From: an uncultured Chlamydiae bacterium
GTDB lineage: Bacteria > Chlamydiota > Chlamydiia > Chlamydiales > 2-12-FULL-49-11
NCBI GenBank assembly: GCA_937996705.1
Contig: CALKUQ010000022.1
Coordinates: forward strand, 58,676 to 122,675
Direction of reading: 5' to 3'
Length of the DNA stretch: 64,000 nucleotides
The position numbers and the translations under genes were made by a program. Below are positions 53,983-62,200 of the stretch, in pieces. The notes under the pieces are model-generated. The model was not told the DNA's origin, did no database searches, and worked only from the letters and a program-made list of their open reading frames with translations. The stretch's first letter is position 1; every line of letters begins with the position of its first letter.

Positions 53983-54805
53983 GGTGAAATTTATGAAAAG
54001 CATCTTTTAGGTGCTTATTGGAAACGTGGGTGTAACGATCCGTTGTGCTAATACTAGAATGGCCCAGCAACTCCTGGATGATCCGAAGATCTGCACCATT
54101 TTCTAGCAAATGCGTTGCGTAGGAATGCCTGAGAGTGTGGGGTGAAACATTTTTACTAATTCCAGCCACCTTTGCACAATTTTTAACCAATTCCCAGACA
54201 AATTGCCGATTGATTCTCCTTCCTTTTGGAGTTAAAAAAAGGGGGGGATTTTCCTGTAGACCCTTTTTTCTCTTAATAAGGTATTGATCAAGGACGGCGA
54301 CTGTTCTAGCTGCTATCGGGACAATTCTCTCTTTCCCCCCCTTGCCTTTGACTCGAATCACACTCTCATCAACATCAAATAGATTCAATTGGCATAGCTC
54401 TGAGACTCGAATCCCTGTTGCGTATAAAAACTCTAAAATCGCTAACTCAAATTTTGAATCAGCACTTTTTAGGAGCTTTGCAACCTCCTCCTGACTCAGG
54501 ACTACCGGCAATACAGACAGGAGCCTAGGGCTCTCCCATAATTCTGCCACATTTTCCTTCAAAGTTCCCATACGCTTCAAGTAGCGCAAAAAAAGTTTAA
54601 GGGAGACCCAAATTCTTGCGATGGAATTTGGATGGTAACCTTGGTCTCTCAATCTCCCGATAAAATCAAAAAGATCTTTTTCTGAAACCTGAAAAGATTC
54701 CCCTCTTCCTTGAAGAAATAGATGAATATCAGATTGGTAGGCCTTAAGGGTGTTCTGGCTAAGACCCCTCTCTGATGCCAAATATTCGAGAAACTCTTGA
54801 ATCAC
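53969..54805 (-). CDS. xerD: Tyrosine recombinase XerC/XerD
   Basis: A 278-residue site-specific recombinase that would resolve chromosome dimers at dif. The N-terminal SAM-like domain begins IQEFLEYLASERGLSQNTLK, and the catalytic domain has the R-H-R-H/Y set: ATGIRVSELCQLN, SPHTLRHSYATHLLENG, LLGHSSISTTDRYTHVS with the nucleophile Tyr in RYTHV. The N-terminus and the ending DAFHKFHPREG lean to XerD, but XerC cannot be excluded. It is shorter than the usual 295-300 residues. The start is GTG 54805 with a weak ribosome site. Confidence 0.85.
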   Translation of the reverse strand: MIQEFLEYLASERGLSQNTLKAYQSDIHLFLQGRGESFQVSEKDLFDFIGRLRDQGYHPNSIARIWVSLKLFLRYLKRMGTLKENVAELWESPRLLSVLPVVLSQEEVAKLLKSADSKFELAILEFLYATGIRVSELCQLNLFDVDESVIRVKGKGGKERIVPIAARTVAVLDQYLIKRKKGLQENPPLFLTPKGRRINRQFVWELVKNCAKVAGISKNVSPHTLRHSYATHLLENGADLRIIQELLGHSSISTTDRYTHVSNKHLKDAFHKFHPREG

Positions 54806-54817
54806 TCCATTTCCGAT

Positions 54818-56095
54818 TTAGTTTCCTAGATCAGGAGATTTTGGATCATTTTCCATAATTGGCGCAAGATCTAAATCTTCACCCAACGATGGAAACCCGA
54901 AATCTTTATCATCAGACTGCACTTCAATCTGCCTAAATCCAATTGGTAGGTGAATACCCATATCTACATAACTCTTCTCTGGCTTGTTATGGTGTCTATG
55001 CCATGCATAAGCTAGACCGCCCCCCTGGACTGCGAGCATTCCAAGTCCGATAAAGAGAGGTGCCCCTAAAATTGCCCCCCCTGAGAAGAAAATTCCTGCA
55101 GCAGTTGCAGCGATTGTAATGGTGACGAAAAAGGCCATAACTAATTTTTCTCTCGTAGAGAGATCTTTGAAATTCATCATACTTTGATACATCGCTTGGG
55201 CATCCGCTGCCGTCATAATCGTATTCATAACAAGCATCATAGCGTAACCAAAAACAAGCGTACTCCCACTTGTTAAAACAGAGGTCATAATAAAGCTTGT
55301 AATTCCTACAACAATAGCAAAAGTTGTTAATACCTGTTTAAACACTTGAATTTTTAAATCTGCCTCAACTTTTGCTACAATCTCTGCTGGATTGACATTT
55401 ACATTCGTCAATTCTGCAAGTGTTTTTCCACCAACCGCTCTCTCGTATGCAGCTCTTTGTATCGGGTCATCCTTATGAGAAAGCAAGTAAGCGAATTTAG
55501 ACTCAATATTTTGTTTCTCGTTGAGTTCCCTTTGAAATTTTAATGCAGCTCTTAACGTTTTGAGTGAGCGAATGGCAGATAAAAGAAAGCTCAGGGAGAT
55601 GGTAATGCTTGCCGCCCATCCGAAAATAGGCCCTGCAACTTCCATTGTTTTATTCATAGTTTTCAAGCCTGCAAGACTGAGACCTCTACTTACAGCCATA
55701 GAAGCTCCAGCGGCTGTATCTGCTATCCCATTAGCAATGGCAAGTTTCGCAAATGTTGCGCTTGCATAATCGTTAGTTTTTTTCGCTGTCCTTAATTGAA
55801 GAACGGCTCTAGCAGTAGACATCGGACCTGTAACTACACCCATAGCAGAAGTAATCCCTAATCCGTAAACCACACCTGGATCGGGATTCACAGGATTTTG
55901 TATCCAATAACAATTTCGAGCAATAGCGGAAACATCGGAAGCAAGCCCCCAAGCAGTGACAGCGAATCCACTCGCAGTCGATGCGATCGGAGAAAGAATC
56001 CGATCTACAGCAGAATCTCCTAGTACGGTTGGGCGCTGCTTGGTTACTCGAACCTCACTTCCAAAACTCCCACTAACACTACTGACTACACTCAT
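54818..56095 (-). CDS. Inc-like multi-pass membrane protein
   Basis: I do not recognise this 425-residue protein by family. It has an Ala/Gly/Ser-rich N-terminus (SSVSGSFGSEVRVTKQRP), a hydrophobic stretch near 165-185 (FGWAASITISLSFLLSAI), a polar coil (RELNEKQNIESKFAYLL), and strong hydrophobic hairpins near 260-300 (IVVGITSFIMTSVLTSG) and 325-370 (ITIAATAAGIFFSGGAILG). The tail is acidic. Bilobed hydrophobic domains without a signal peptide recall chlamydial inclusion membrane proteins, and CT005 beside gatB is such a protein. This is inference. Start ATG 56095; it is divergent from the 166-residue gene. Confidence 0.6.
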   Translation of the reverse strand: MSVVSSVSGSFGSEVRVTKQRPTVLGDSAVDRILSPIASTASGFAVTAWGLASDVSAIARNCYWIQNPVNPDPGVVYGLGITSAMGVVTGPMSTARAVLQLRTAKKTNDYASATFAKLAIANGIADTAAGASMAVSRGLSLAGLKTMNKTMEVAGPIFGWAASITISLSFLLSAIRSLKTLRAALKFQRELNEKQNIESKFAYLLSHKDDPIQRAAYERAVGGKTLAELTNVNVNPAEIVAKVEADLKIQVFKQVLTTFAIVVGITSFIMTSVLTSGSTLVFGYAMMLVMNTIMTAADAQAMYQSMMNFKDLSTREKLVMAFFVTITIAATAAGIFFSGGAILGAPLFIGLGMLAVQGGGLAYAWHRHHNKPEKSYVDMGIHLPIGFRQIEVQSDDKDFGFPSLGEDLDLAPIMENDPKSPDLGN

Positions 56096-56176
56096 ACATA
56101 TCTCACATTAGTTAATGTTAATATAATAACATAATTATGATTATTTATAAAATAAATTAACCAAATAAATATTTAA

Positions 56177-56205
56177 TTTACTATTTAATCGTGTTGTGAT
56201 ATAAT
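56177..56205 (+). promoter_or_regulatory. Candidate sigma-70 promoter
   Basis: TTTACT at 56177-56182, a 17-base spacer, and a perfect TATAAT at 56200-56205. The start at about 56212 leaves a 30-base leader with AAAGGAG before ATG 56242, an ordinary leadered gene in contrast to gatC and rnhC. Confidence 0.6.
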
Positions 56206-56241
56206 AGAGATAAATAAATCCTTATCAAAGGAGCTATCAAT

Positions 56242-56742
56242 ATGACTATTCATCCAACTACCGTTTCATCTGGCGCCGGAGCGGGACTCTCAAGTCCAGG
56301 CTCTGCTCCTCGGCCACCGCAGCCAATTGCCCCTTCTAGCTTGGCACCAACTCCCCTTCAAACCTCTCCCATCACCTCCGCCATGAAGATCAGACTTCCC
56401 GACGGGACAGAAAGGAGGGTCTATTTTATTGTTACTGACCCCTCTACAGGGAGACTTATTGAGACAACTTCGAGCAAAAATCCTGAAATTTTAAGGCAGT
56501 GTACAGAACTTTTTCAAAAATTAGTGGAAGCGGTTGAGCCCCAAGACGGCTCTCCGGCAAGAATTATCGAATCTGTAAGCTTCACTACTGGTATAAAGTA
56601 CTCAAACGGAAGCTTTGATGAGTTTAGAAGTGATAACCCAGCTATTCAACATTGGCGAAACATACTGTCGTTACTTCTGAGAGGAACCCCTGAAACGGGT
56701 GAATCCCTCAGTGGTAGTTTATCAGAAGAGGTGGAGCTTTAA
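56242..56742 (+). CDS. Hypothetical protein with Pro/Ser-rich N-terminus
   Basis: A 166-residue protein. Residues 1-45 are rich in Ser, Pro, Gly and Thr (GAGAGLSSPGSAPRPPQPIA) and look disordered. A globular region follows (MKIRLPDGTERRVYFIVTD, IIESVSFTTGIKYSNGSFDE) with mixed strands and helices. There is no signal peptide or membrane segment. A disordered Ser/Pro-rich N-terminus is compatible with a type III secretion signal, but this is only suggestive. It has a strong ribosome site (AAAGGAG) and its own promoter. Its end overlaps the IscA fusion gene by four bases, converging. Confidence 0.65.
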   Translation: MTIHPTTVSSGAGAGLSSPGSAPRPPQPIAPSSLAPTPLQTSPITSAMKIRLPDGTERRVYFIVTDPSTGRLIETTSSKNPEILRQCTELFQKLVEAVEPQDGSPARIIESVSFTTGIKYSNGSFDEFRSDNPAIQHWRNILSLLLRGTPETGESLSGSLSEEVEL

Positions 56743-57290
56743 TACGTTTGAGAACTTCCGCAAGAGCATGAGCCTCTGGCATTTGGGTTGCTTATCTTAA
56801 ACCCGGCACCATTTAGCCCATCATAATAGTCGATTTCAGCCCCTAACAGTCTAGGAACAGCCTGTTTTTCTACGTGAATTTCTACCCCGTGAGAAATAAA
56901 GACTTGATCCTCTTCTTCAGCAGCTTCAGAAAAATCTAAGACATACTCAAAGCCACTACAGCCCCCTGGTTGATCTCCAAAGCGCAAAGCGTACTTGGAG
57001 AGCCCTTCCTCTTTACAAAGGGCTATAAACTTATCAGAGGCCCTTTTTGTAAGGCTGATTGTTGTTAAATCAGTTTTCTCTAAAAGAATCGCATTCAGTG
57101 TTTTAGTAAGAGATTCAATATCAGAGTCTTGCATTCCATGACCTAGCATTCCCGCCTCCAAAGTCTCCCATGTCGCAGCTCCGCATCCTACGCAGTGTAG
57201 CCCCATGTTTGTCATTTCTTGGGCAAGTTTTTGACTTTTCTCGGGCCATTTGCCTAAAATATCACCAATTGTCATCTCTTTTGTAATCAT
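56739..57290 (-). CDS. DUF1858-HesB/IscA fusion, Fe-S carrier
   Basis: A 183-residue protein in two parts. Residues 6-65 match DUF1858 (TIGDILGKWPEKSQKLAQEM, then GLHCVGCGAATWETL with a CxxC pair). Residues 75-183 are an A-type Fe-S carrier of the HesB/IscA family (ISLTKRASDKFIALCKEEG, GGCSGFEYVL, and the C-terminal SCSCGSS), with the conserved Cys residues that hold the cluster. Both parts bind or handle thiols or metals, so a single Fe-S delivery protein is likely. The ferredoxin gene ends one base upstream, so the two are co-transcribed. DUF1858 is known as a small domain near hybrid-cluster proteins; its fusion to IscA is unusual. Confidence 0.85.
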   Translation of the reverse strand: MITKEMTIGDILGKWPEKSQKLAQEMTNMGLHCVGCGAATWETLEAGMLGHGMQDSDIESLTKTLNAILLEKTDLTTISLTKRASDKFIALCKEEGLSKYALRFGDQPGGCSGFEYVLDFSEAAEEEDQVFISHGVEIHVEKQAVPRLLGAEIDYYDGLNGAGFKISNPNARGSCSCGSSQTY

Positions 57291-57291
57291 A

Positions 57292-57555
57292 CTAAAACTT
57301 TACCTTTACCCTTCCAGGGCCTTTCATCTTACACTGACACGCTAACCTTTCACATCCTGGATCTCCAAGAAAATCTCTCTCCTCCTGAGTATACTCAGAA
57401 AGATGCTCCATTCCCTCTTCGACTTCAATCACACAGGTTCCACAAAGTCCCTCTTCGCAAGCAAACGGAATCCCCGCCTCCTCACAACACTCTTTAATCG
57501 AATCACCCTCGGTGAGAGTGACCTCATCTTCATTATTAAAAACAATCTTTCCCAT
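57292..57555 (-). CDS. 2Fe-2S ferredoxin
   Basis: An 87-residue plant-type/adrenodoxin-like ferredoxin. The cluster cysteines are in IPFACEEGLCGTCVIEVEEG (C-x4-C-x2-C) and RLACQCKMKG. It would pass electrons in the cytoplasm, perhaps for radical-SAM or Fe-S enzymes such as RimO or IspH. It directly precedes the IscA fusion gene. Start ATG 57555. The extra cysteines (ECCEEAG) are close to the cluster loop and may be incidental. Confidence 0.9.
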   Translation of the reverse strand: MGKIVFNNEDEVTLTEGDSIKECCEEAGIPFACEEGLCGTCVIEVEEGMEHLSEYTQEERDFLGDPGCERLACQCKMKGPGRVKVKF

Positions 57556-57629
57556 ATGCCAACTATTAAACCCGATTTCCGTTATTTTTGAAAAGAAAAA
57601 TTCGAATAACCCTTGGGAATAGTTTTTAA

Positions 57630-58943
57630 CTACATATGCAAAAATTTATCGATATAGACTTCATGAAAAGCCTCTGACAAAGTGGGATGGGGAAAACAGA
57701 CGTTTTTTAGCTGATCTAACGTCATTTTATTTTGAATCGCGGTTGTCGGCTGAATGATAAGCTCTGATGCGTTTGGAGAGAGGATGTGAGCGCCAAGTAA
57801 ATGCTTACTCTCGGCATGAAATAAAATTTTAATAAAGCAAGGGTCGGTCCCCCCATTTGCCTGGTAGCGTGAATTTCCTGTAAAAGGAAAATTAGACTTT
57901 TTATAGGGGACTTGTTTTAGCTCCAGCTCCTTTTCACTAAATCCAACCGAGGCAACCTCGGGATAAGTGTAGATTACATTCGGAATAGCCATATAGTTTA
58001 CACTTGATGATTTTCCGGCCAAATACTCAACCAGGGCAACTGCTTCGTAAGAGCCTTTATGTGCAAGCATAGGGGGGCCTGCGGCATCTCCGATTGCAAA
58101 AACATTAGGGGCGCTCGTTTTGAAATTCTCGTCTGTTTCAATAAAGCCCCTTGGTGTAAGCTTTAAATCAAATTCTTTTGTATAGGGTCTCCTTCCAATT
58201 GCAACCAAACAGACGCTGCCAGAAAAGGTTTTGCCCCCCTCGACTTCTAGAGTAATCCCTTCACCCTCTTTTCTTCCCCCGATCACTTTTGTCGCTAGAT
58301 TAAATTTGAAGCCCTGATTTTCTAGGGTGTTTTGAAAAGCTTTAGAGAGATCTCCATCAAATTCGGGGATAATTCTGTCCATAAACTCCAACACTTCCAC
58401 CTCAGACCCGAGCCTCTTATAGACCGACCCAAGTTCAAGGCCAATGACCCCTCCACCCACTATAAGCATCTTTTTAGGAATTTCCTTGAGGGCTAAAGCC
58501 CCTGTGGAAGAGAGGACAATCTCCTCGTCAAAGGGCAAAAAAGGGAGGGGTATCGCCTCCGATCCAGACGATATCACAACATACTTAGATTCAATTACCT
58601 TACCATCAATCTTAACAACACCCTCCCTCCCGACGGAGGCGGTTCCTGGTATCCGCTCGACTTTGTTTTTTTTAAAAAGATAGGCTATCCCCCCGCAGAG
58701 CTTTTGGACAGCCTCTTCTTTCTCTTTCATTAACATCGAAAGATCCGCCCCTCTAATCCCGGCATGGTACAAAATCTCCGTTGCATGTAAAAGAGCCTTT
58801 GAGGGAATGCATCCTACATTCAAGCAAGTGCCGCCAAGAGTGGACTCTTTTTCAACACAAGCCACCTTAAATCCAAGCTGAGCCGCTTTAATCGCCGCTA
58901 CATAGCCCGCAGGCCCGCTCCCTATTACCAAGACATCGTACAT
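57630..58943 (-). CDS. lpdA: Dihydrolipoamide dehydrogenase (E3)
   Basis: Flavoprotein that reoxidises dihydrolipoamide in pyruvate and 2-oxoglutarate dehydrogenase complexes. I start it at ATG 58943, giving MYDVLVIGSGPAGYVAAIKA; a TTG at 58967 lies eight codons upstream. The 437-residue product has the FAD loop GSGPAG, the redox disulfide GGTCLNVGCIPSK, the NAD loop LIVGGGVIGLELG, and the active-site tail CFPHPTLSEAFHEVYID. Partner E1/E2 genes are not in the window. The ribosome site is weak. Confidence 0.95.
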   Translation of the reverse strand: MYDVLVIGSGPAGYVAAIKAAQLGFKVACVEKESTLGGTCLNVGCIPSKALLHATEILYHAGIRGADLSMLMKEKEEAVQKLCGGIAYLFKKNKVERIPGTASVGREGVVKIDGKVIESKYVVISSGSEAIPLPFLPFDEEIVLSSTGALALKEIPKKMLIVGGGVIGLELGSVYKRLGSEVEVLEFMDRIIPEFDGDLSKAFQNTLENQGFKFNLATKVIGGRKEGEGITLEVEGGKTFSGSVCLVAIGRRPYTKEFDLKLTPRGFIETDENFKTSAPNVFAIGDAAGPPMLAHKGSYEAVALVEYLAGKSSSVNYMAIPNVIYTYPEVASVGFSEKELELKQVPYKKSNFPFTGNSRYQANGGTDPCFIKILFHAESKHLLGAHILSPNASELIIQPTTAIQNKMTLDQLKNVCFPHPTLSEAFHEVYIDKFLHM

Positions 58944-59082
58944 AGCACTACCACTATCAAACCTCAATCATTAAACACAAGCAGCCTCCCTATAAATATC
59001 TTAAATCCCTCATAATCAAAAAAATAAAATAAATGCAGTGGTTGTTATAGTAGTATTATAACAAACCAAAAAGGAGAAGTGT

Positions 59083-59241
59083 ATGGCAGCTAATCAACCA
59101 CCTAAAAAAGAACCTAACGACAAATGGTCTATGCATGAAATTAAAGTGATGTTTGATGATTTTCTAAAAGACATCAAAAAAGATATTGCCGAAATCAAGA
59201 AAAAGTTGAAAGATCTAGAAAATCAAAAAGGGAAAAAATAG
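59083..59241 (+). CDS. Small charged helical protein, 52 residues
   Basis: A short gene with a strong ribosome site: AAGGAG six bases before ATG 59083. The product begins MAANQPPKKEPNDKWSMHEI and continues KVMFDDFLKDIKKDIAEIKK, KLKDLENQKGKK; from residue 16 it should form one charged amphipathic helix, probably a coiled coil, with a Lys-rich end. TATTAT at 59054-59059 could be its -10 box. A regulator of, or partner for, another protein is possible, but nothing identifies it. It converges with the 1533-residue gene. Confidence 0.7.
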   Translation: MAANQPPKKEPNDKWSMHEIKVMFDDFLKDIKKDIAEIKKKLKDLENQKGKK

Positions 59242-59270
59242 ATTCTTTCGAAACTCAAGTTTTGAAAGAA
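59234..59270 (-). terminator. Rho-independent terminator of the PEP-synthase-like gene
   Basis: Two bases beyond the 1533-residue gene stop, TTCTTTC-G-AAAC pairs with GTTT-T-GAAAGAA (loop TCAA), 59243-59270. On the minus strand it is followed by TCTATTTTTT. The 3' end of the 52-residue gene lies within the T tract. Confidence 0.55.
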
Positions 59271-59272
59271 CC

Positions 59273-62200
59273 CTATCCCTCTTCATAACTCCAAGCAAAT
59301 TGAGCAAGCGCTTGATTGTTTGAAAATTCCGGCCCAGCAAACTGCAGGGCCGCTGGACTCTTTCTAACAACTCTTTCAATAACAGCTGAATTTGACCTTA
59401 CCTCTTCAGAGAACCGTAAGAGCATCTCGGGATGTTTTTGCACCACCGCAACAGCTAATCTCGGGTTGTGCAACGCATCTGGGGTAAGCTTGTCTAAAAC
59501 TCTAGCATCTTCCGATACCGCTGCTTCAATAATTTGTGGGTCATTTTGCAACGTTTCCTCTAACTTATTAAGATAGAGACCCTTTAAAGAGACCACACGA
59601 ATCGCCATTTTTTTATCAGTTTCAACAAAATCTAAGAGTATCTCGAGAACTTTTTTATCCTCTGGAGAGCCATGAAACGACCGGTTTAGTAAATTCCCGT
59701 GCCTTTCTAGATACTTTTTAAAAAGAGGATTTTCCTCAGGCTGAAACAACTCTGGATCTTCAAAAGCGCCTAAGTCTAGATCGTCATCTCCTCCCCACTC
59801 TATGTCAAAAAGGTCTTTATCCCCTTCTTCTTTAGGGGGTACTCCTTCTACTAAAGGCTCTAATTCCTTGATTGCATTTCCCCATAACCTATCCGAATGA
59901 GGGAAAAAGCCGTCACTAATTTTGACATCCTTAAGCTGGGGCATTGTTAGTTGAAGCTCTTCCAATTTCGTGAGAAGAGCTTTTGCCTCTACTAGCTTTC
60001 CCTCTTGGATAAACTGGTAAACGACCATAGGGGCTATAAAAAAGGCCCCTCGTTTTAAATCTTCCCTACTAAACGGAATCGTCGGATCTACTCCAAGCGA
60101 CTCTCTTGCCTCCATTACTAAATCGCAAAAGTACGTGGGAGGCAACAGGCTCTCTGTAGAAAAATTAATCGTCGCAATAAAAGCCTCAAGCTCTACTAGT
60201 TTATCCCCAAGCCCATGATCTGTAAACTCTAACGTTACCCCACCCGAGGCTCCGTAAGTAATTTTAGGGGGTTCAAATTCTAAATTCGGAATATCTTCCC
60301 CCATTGCAGCTAGAGTTGCGGCTAAATATTCCCACCGATTCCCCTCGTTTGCTCCAAAAAAGCTTATTTTTGTTACTATAGAGCGACTCGCCACTAAATC
60401 GTAACTAACCTCAACACGTACAGCATGTTGCCTAACAGGAATGTCCGATTCTACAACAATCTTTCCATTTCTTACATCGATCCTAGAAAATCTAGAGCCA
60501 AGTATCCCTTTATAATCTCTTAGAGCCTTGGGGAGTTTCTCCTCTGGGATACTGAAATTGGAACGAACTCTCCCAATGGAGGCTAGCATATTTTGATGAA
60601 AGAGGGTGAAATAATCCTCAAGAGTCCCAGGAAATACTCTGCTGTAAAGAAAATCTCCCGTTGCGGTAACTATAATTGCGCTGACATCAAAATGTTTTGA
60701 AGGCAAGATTTGTGTAGCCAGACCGCTCTCGCTCAAGGATTCTACATCGATATTATCAAACCCAGGAGATCGAATTATTGTATCTCCTACAGAGACATCA
60801 CCCCCGACATCTATTGCGTGCAAATAATCTTCTACTCTCACTTTAGCCCCTACTCTCCAAGTTCCGAGCTCACTAATTTTCCGACCCATCTGATCGGTAA
60901 GCTGTAAACAAATTTGCATCATGAGACGATACTGACCGAGCATCGCTTTAAAATGCTTTAATCGTCCCTTTTCCGTAGGATATCGTCTTGATATTTTTAC
61001 AGTTTTGATCATCTCATCATAGAGATCTACCACCTCTTTCATTGTTTCTAAAATTGCCAATTTTCCTAAATCGCTTGCAAGTTCGTATCTAACGATAAAA
61101 CTAGCAGGATTACCCCCTTCAATTTCAAACCCCATTTTCTTAAACTCTAACAGCAAATTATGCATATGGCTTTGCACATATTTGGGATCTTCCCAATTTG
61201 AGATTTTAGAGCGCAATTCTTTTACTCGCAAAAGAGTTCTCTCACACCTCTTCATCTCTTCAAACGAATTTCTTGCCACATTACATAAATGTTCAAATAC
61301 TGTATGAATATCGCCCCGTTCAAGGATCAACCCGAGCTCTCGATTTACCCACTCTGTGAGTATCCCAAGATTGTTCAGTCTGAGAAAAAACTTTCCAATA
61401 TTTTCAACTTGAACAGGGTCTGCCAAATGCAAACTTTGCATGAAACGATCAAATAATGCTTGCTCTTTTGAGTCAATGATTGAGAACCTGGCTCTGACAT
61501 AGGGGGCCTTAGCTAAAGCCCCCTCTCTTGCCACTGCATCTGCAAAAGAGACCTCTAAGGCGCTCGCTAGTTTTTTTTGATTCTGAACTGCTTCTAAAAT
61601 GGTTTTAATGGAAAAACCCCCAATTACACTCCCCTCTTGATAGAGACACGCCTCTATCAATCTGATAGGATAGAGCCTCTTCAAACTTCTAGGTTCAGAG
61701 GTTGCGACAGGAATCAGTTGTTTTTCGACGATTTTAACGATTTCCTCCGTGATCATTAAAAGAAGTTGCTTTTCTGCAGAAAAAGCGGGATCGACAGAGG
61801 CTTTTCGTATAAGCCCCCTTAGCAGAAATAAAAGATTTGCAGCAGCAGCTCTCACCTGAACCTCAGAGCCAACACTCATCTCCTGAAGCAACTCTCGCAT
61901 CCCTGTATCTCCGGGTCCCAAACTCTCCCCAATAAGAGTGTCTAGTTTTGTAGCAAACAGCCTTAGTTCTTCTCGGCTGTTATGTCGGATCATTGCAGAG
62001 GGGGCTACCGAATATTCAAGAGGTATAGGAAAGCATACATAGCCAGCCCTAATATCCACTTCATCAGCATGAATCAATGCGCCCTGTTGAAGGTCTATAA
62101 AGCATTTTTTTCCACCCTCTATCAAAGACCTCACCCTTCTAAACTCCTCTGTCTTCTCGATAACAATTGCCCCGATTCCGGCAGCAATTAGATTAACCGC

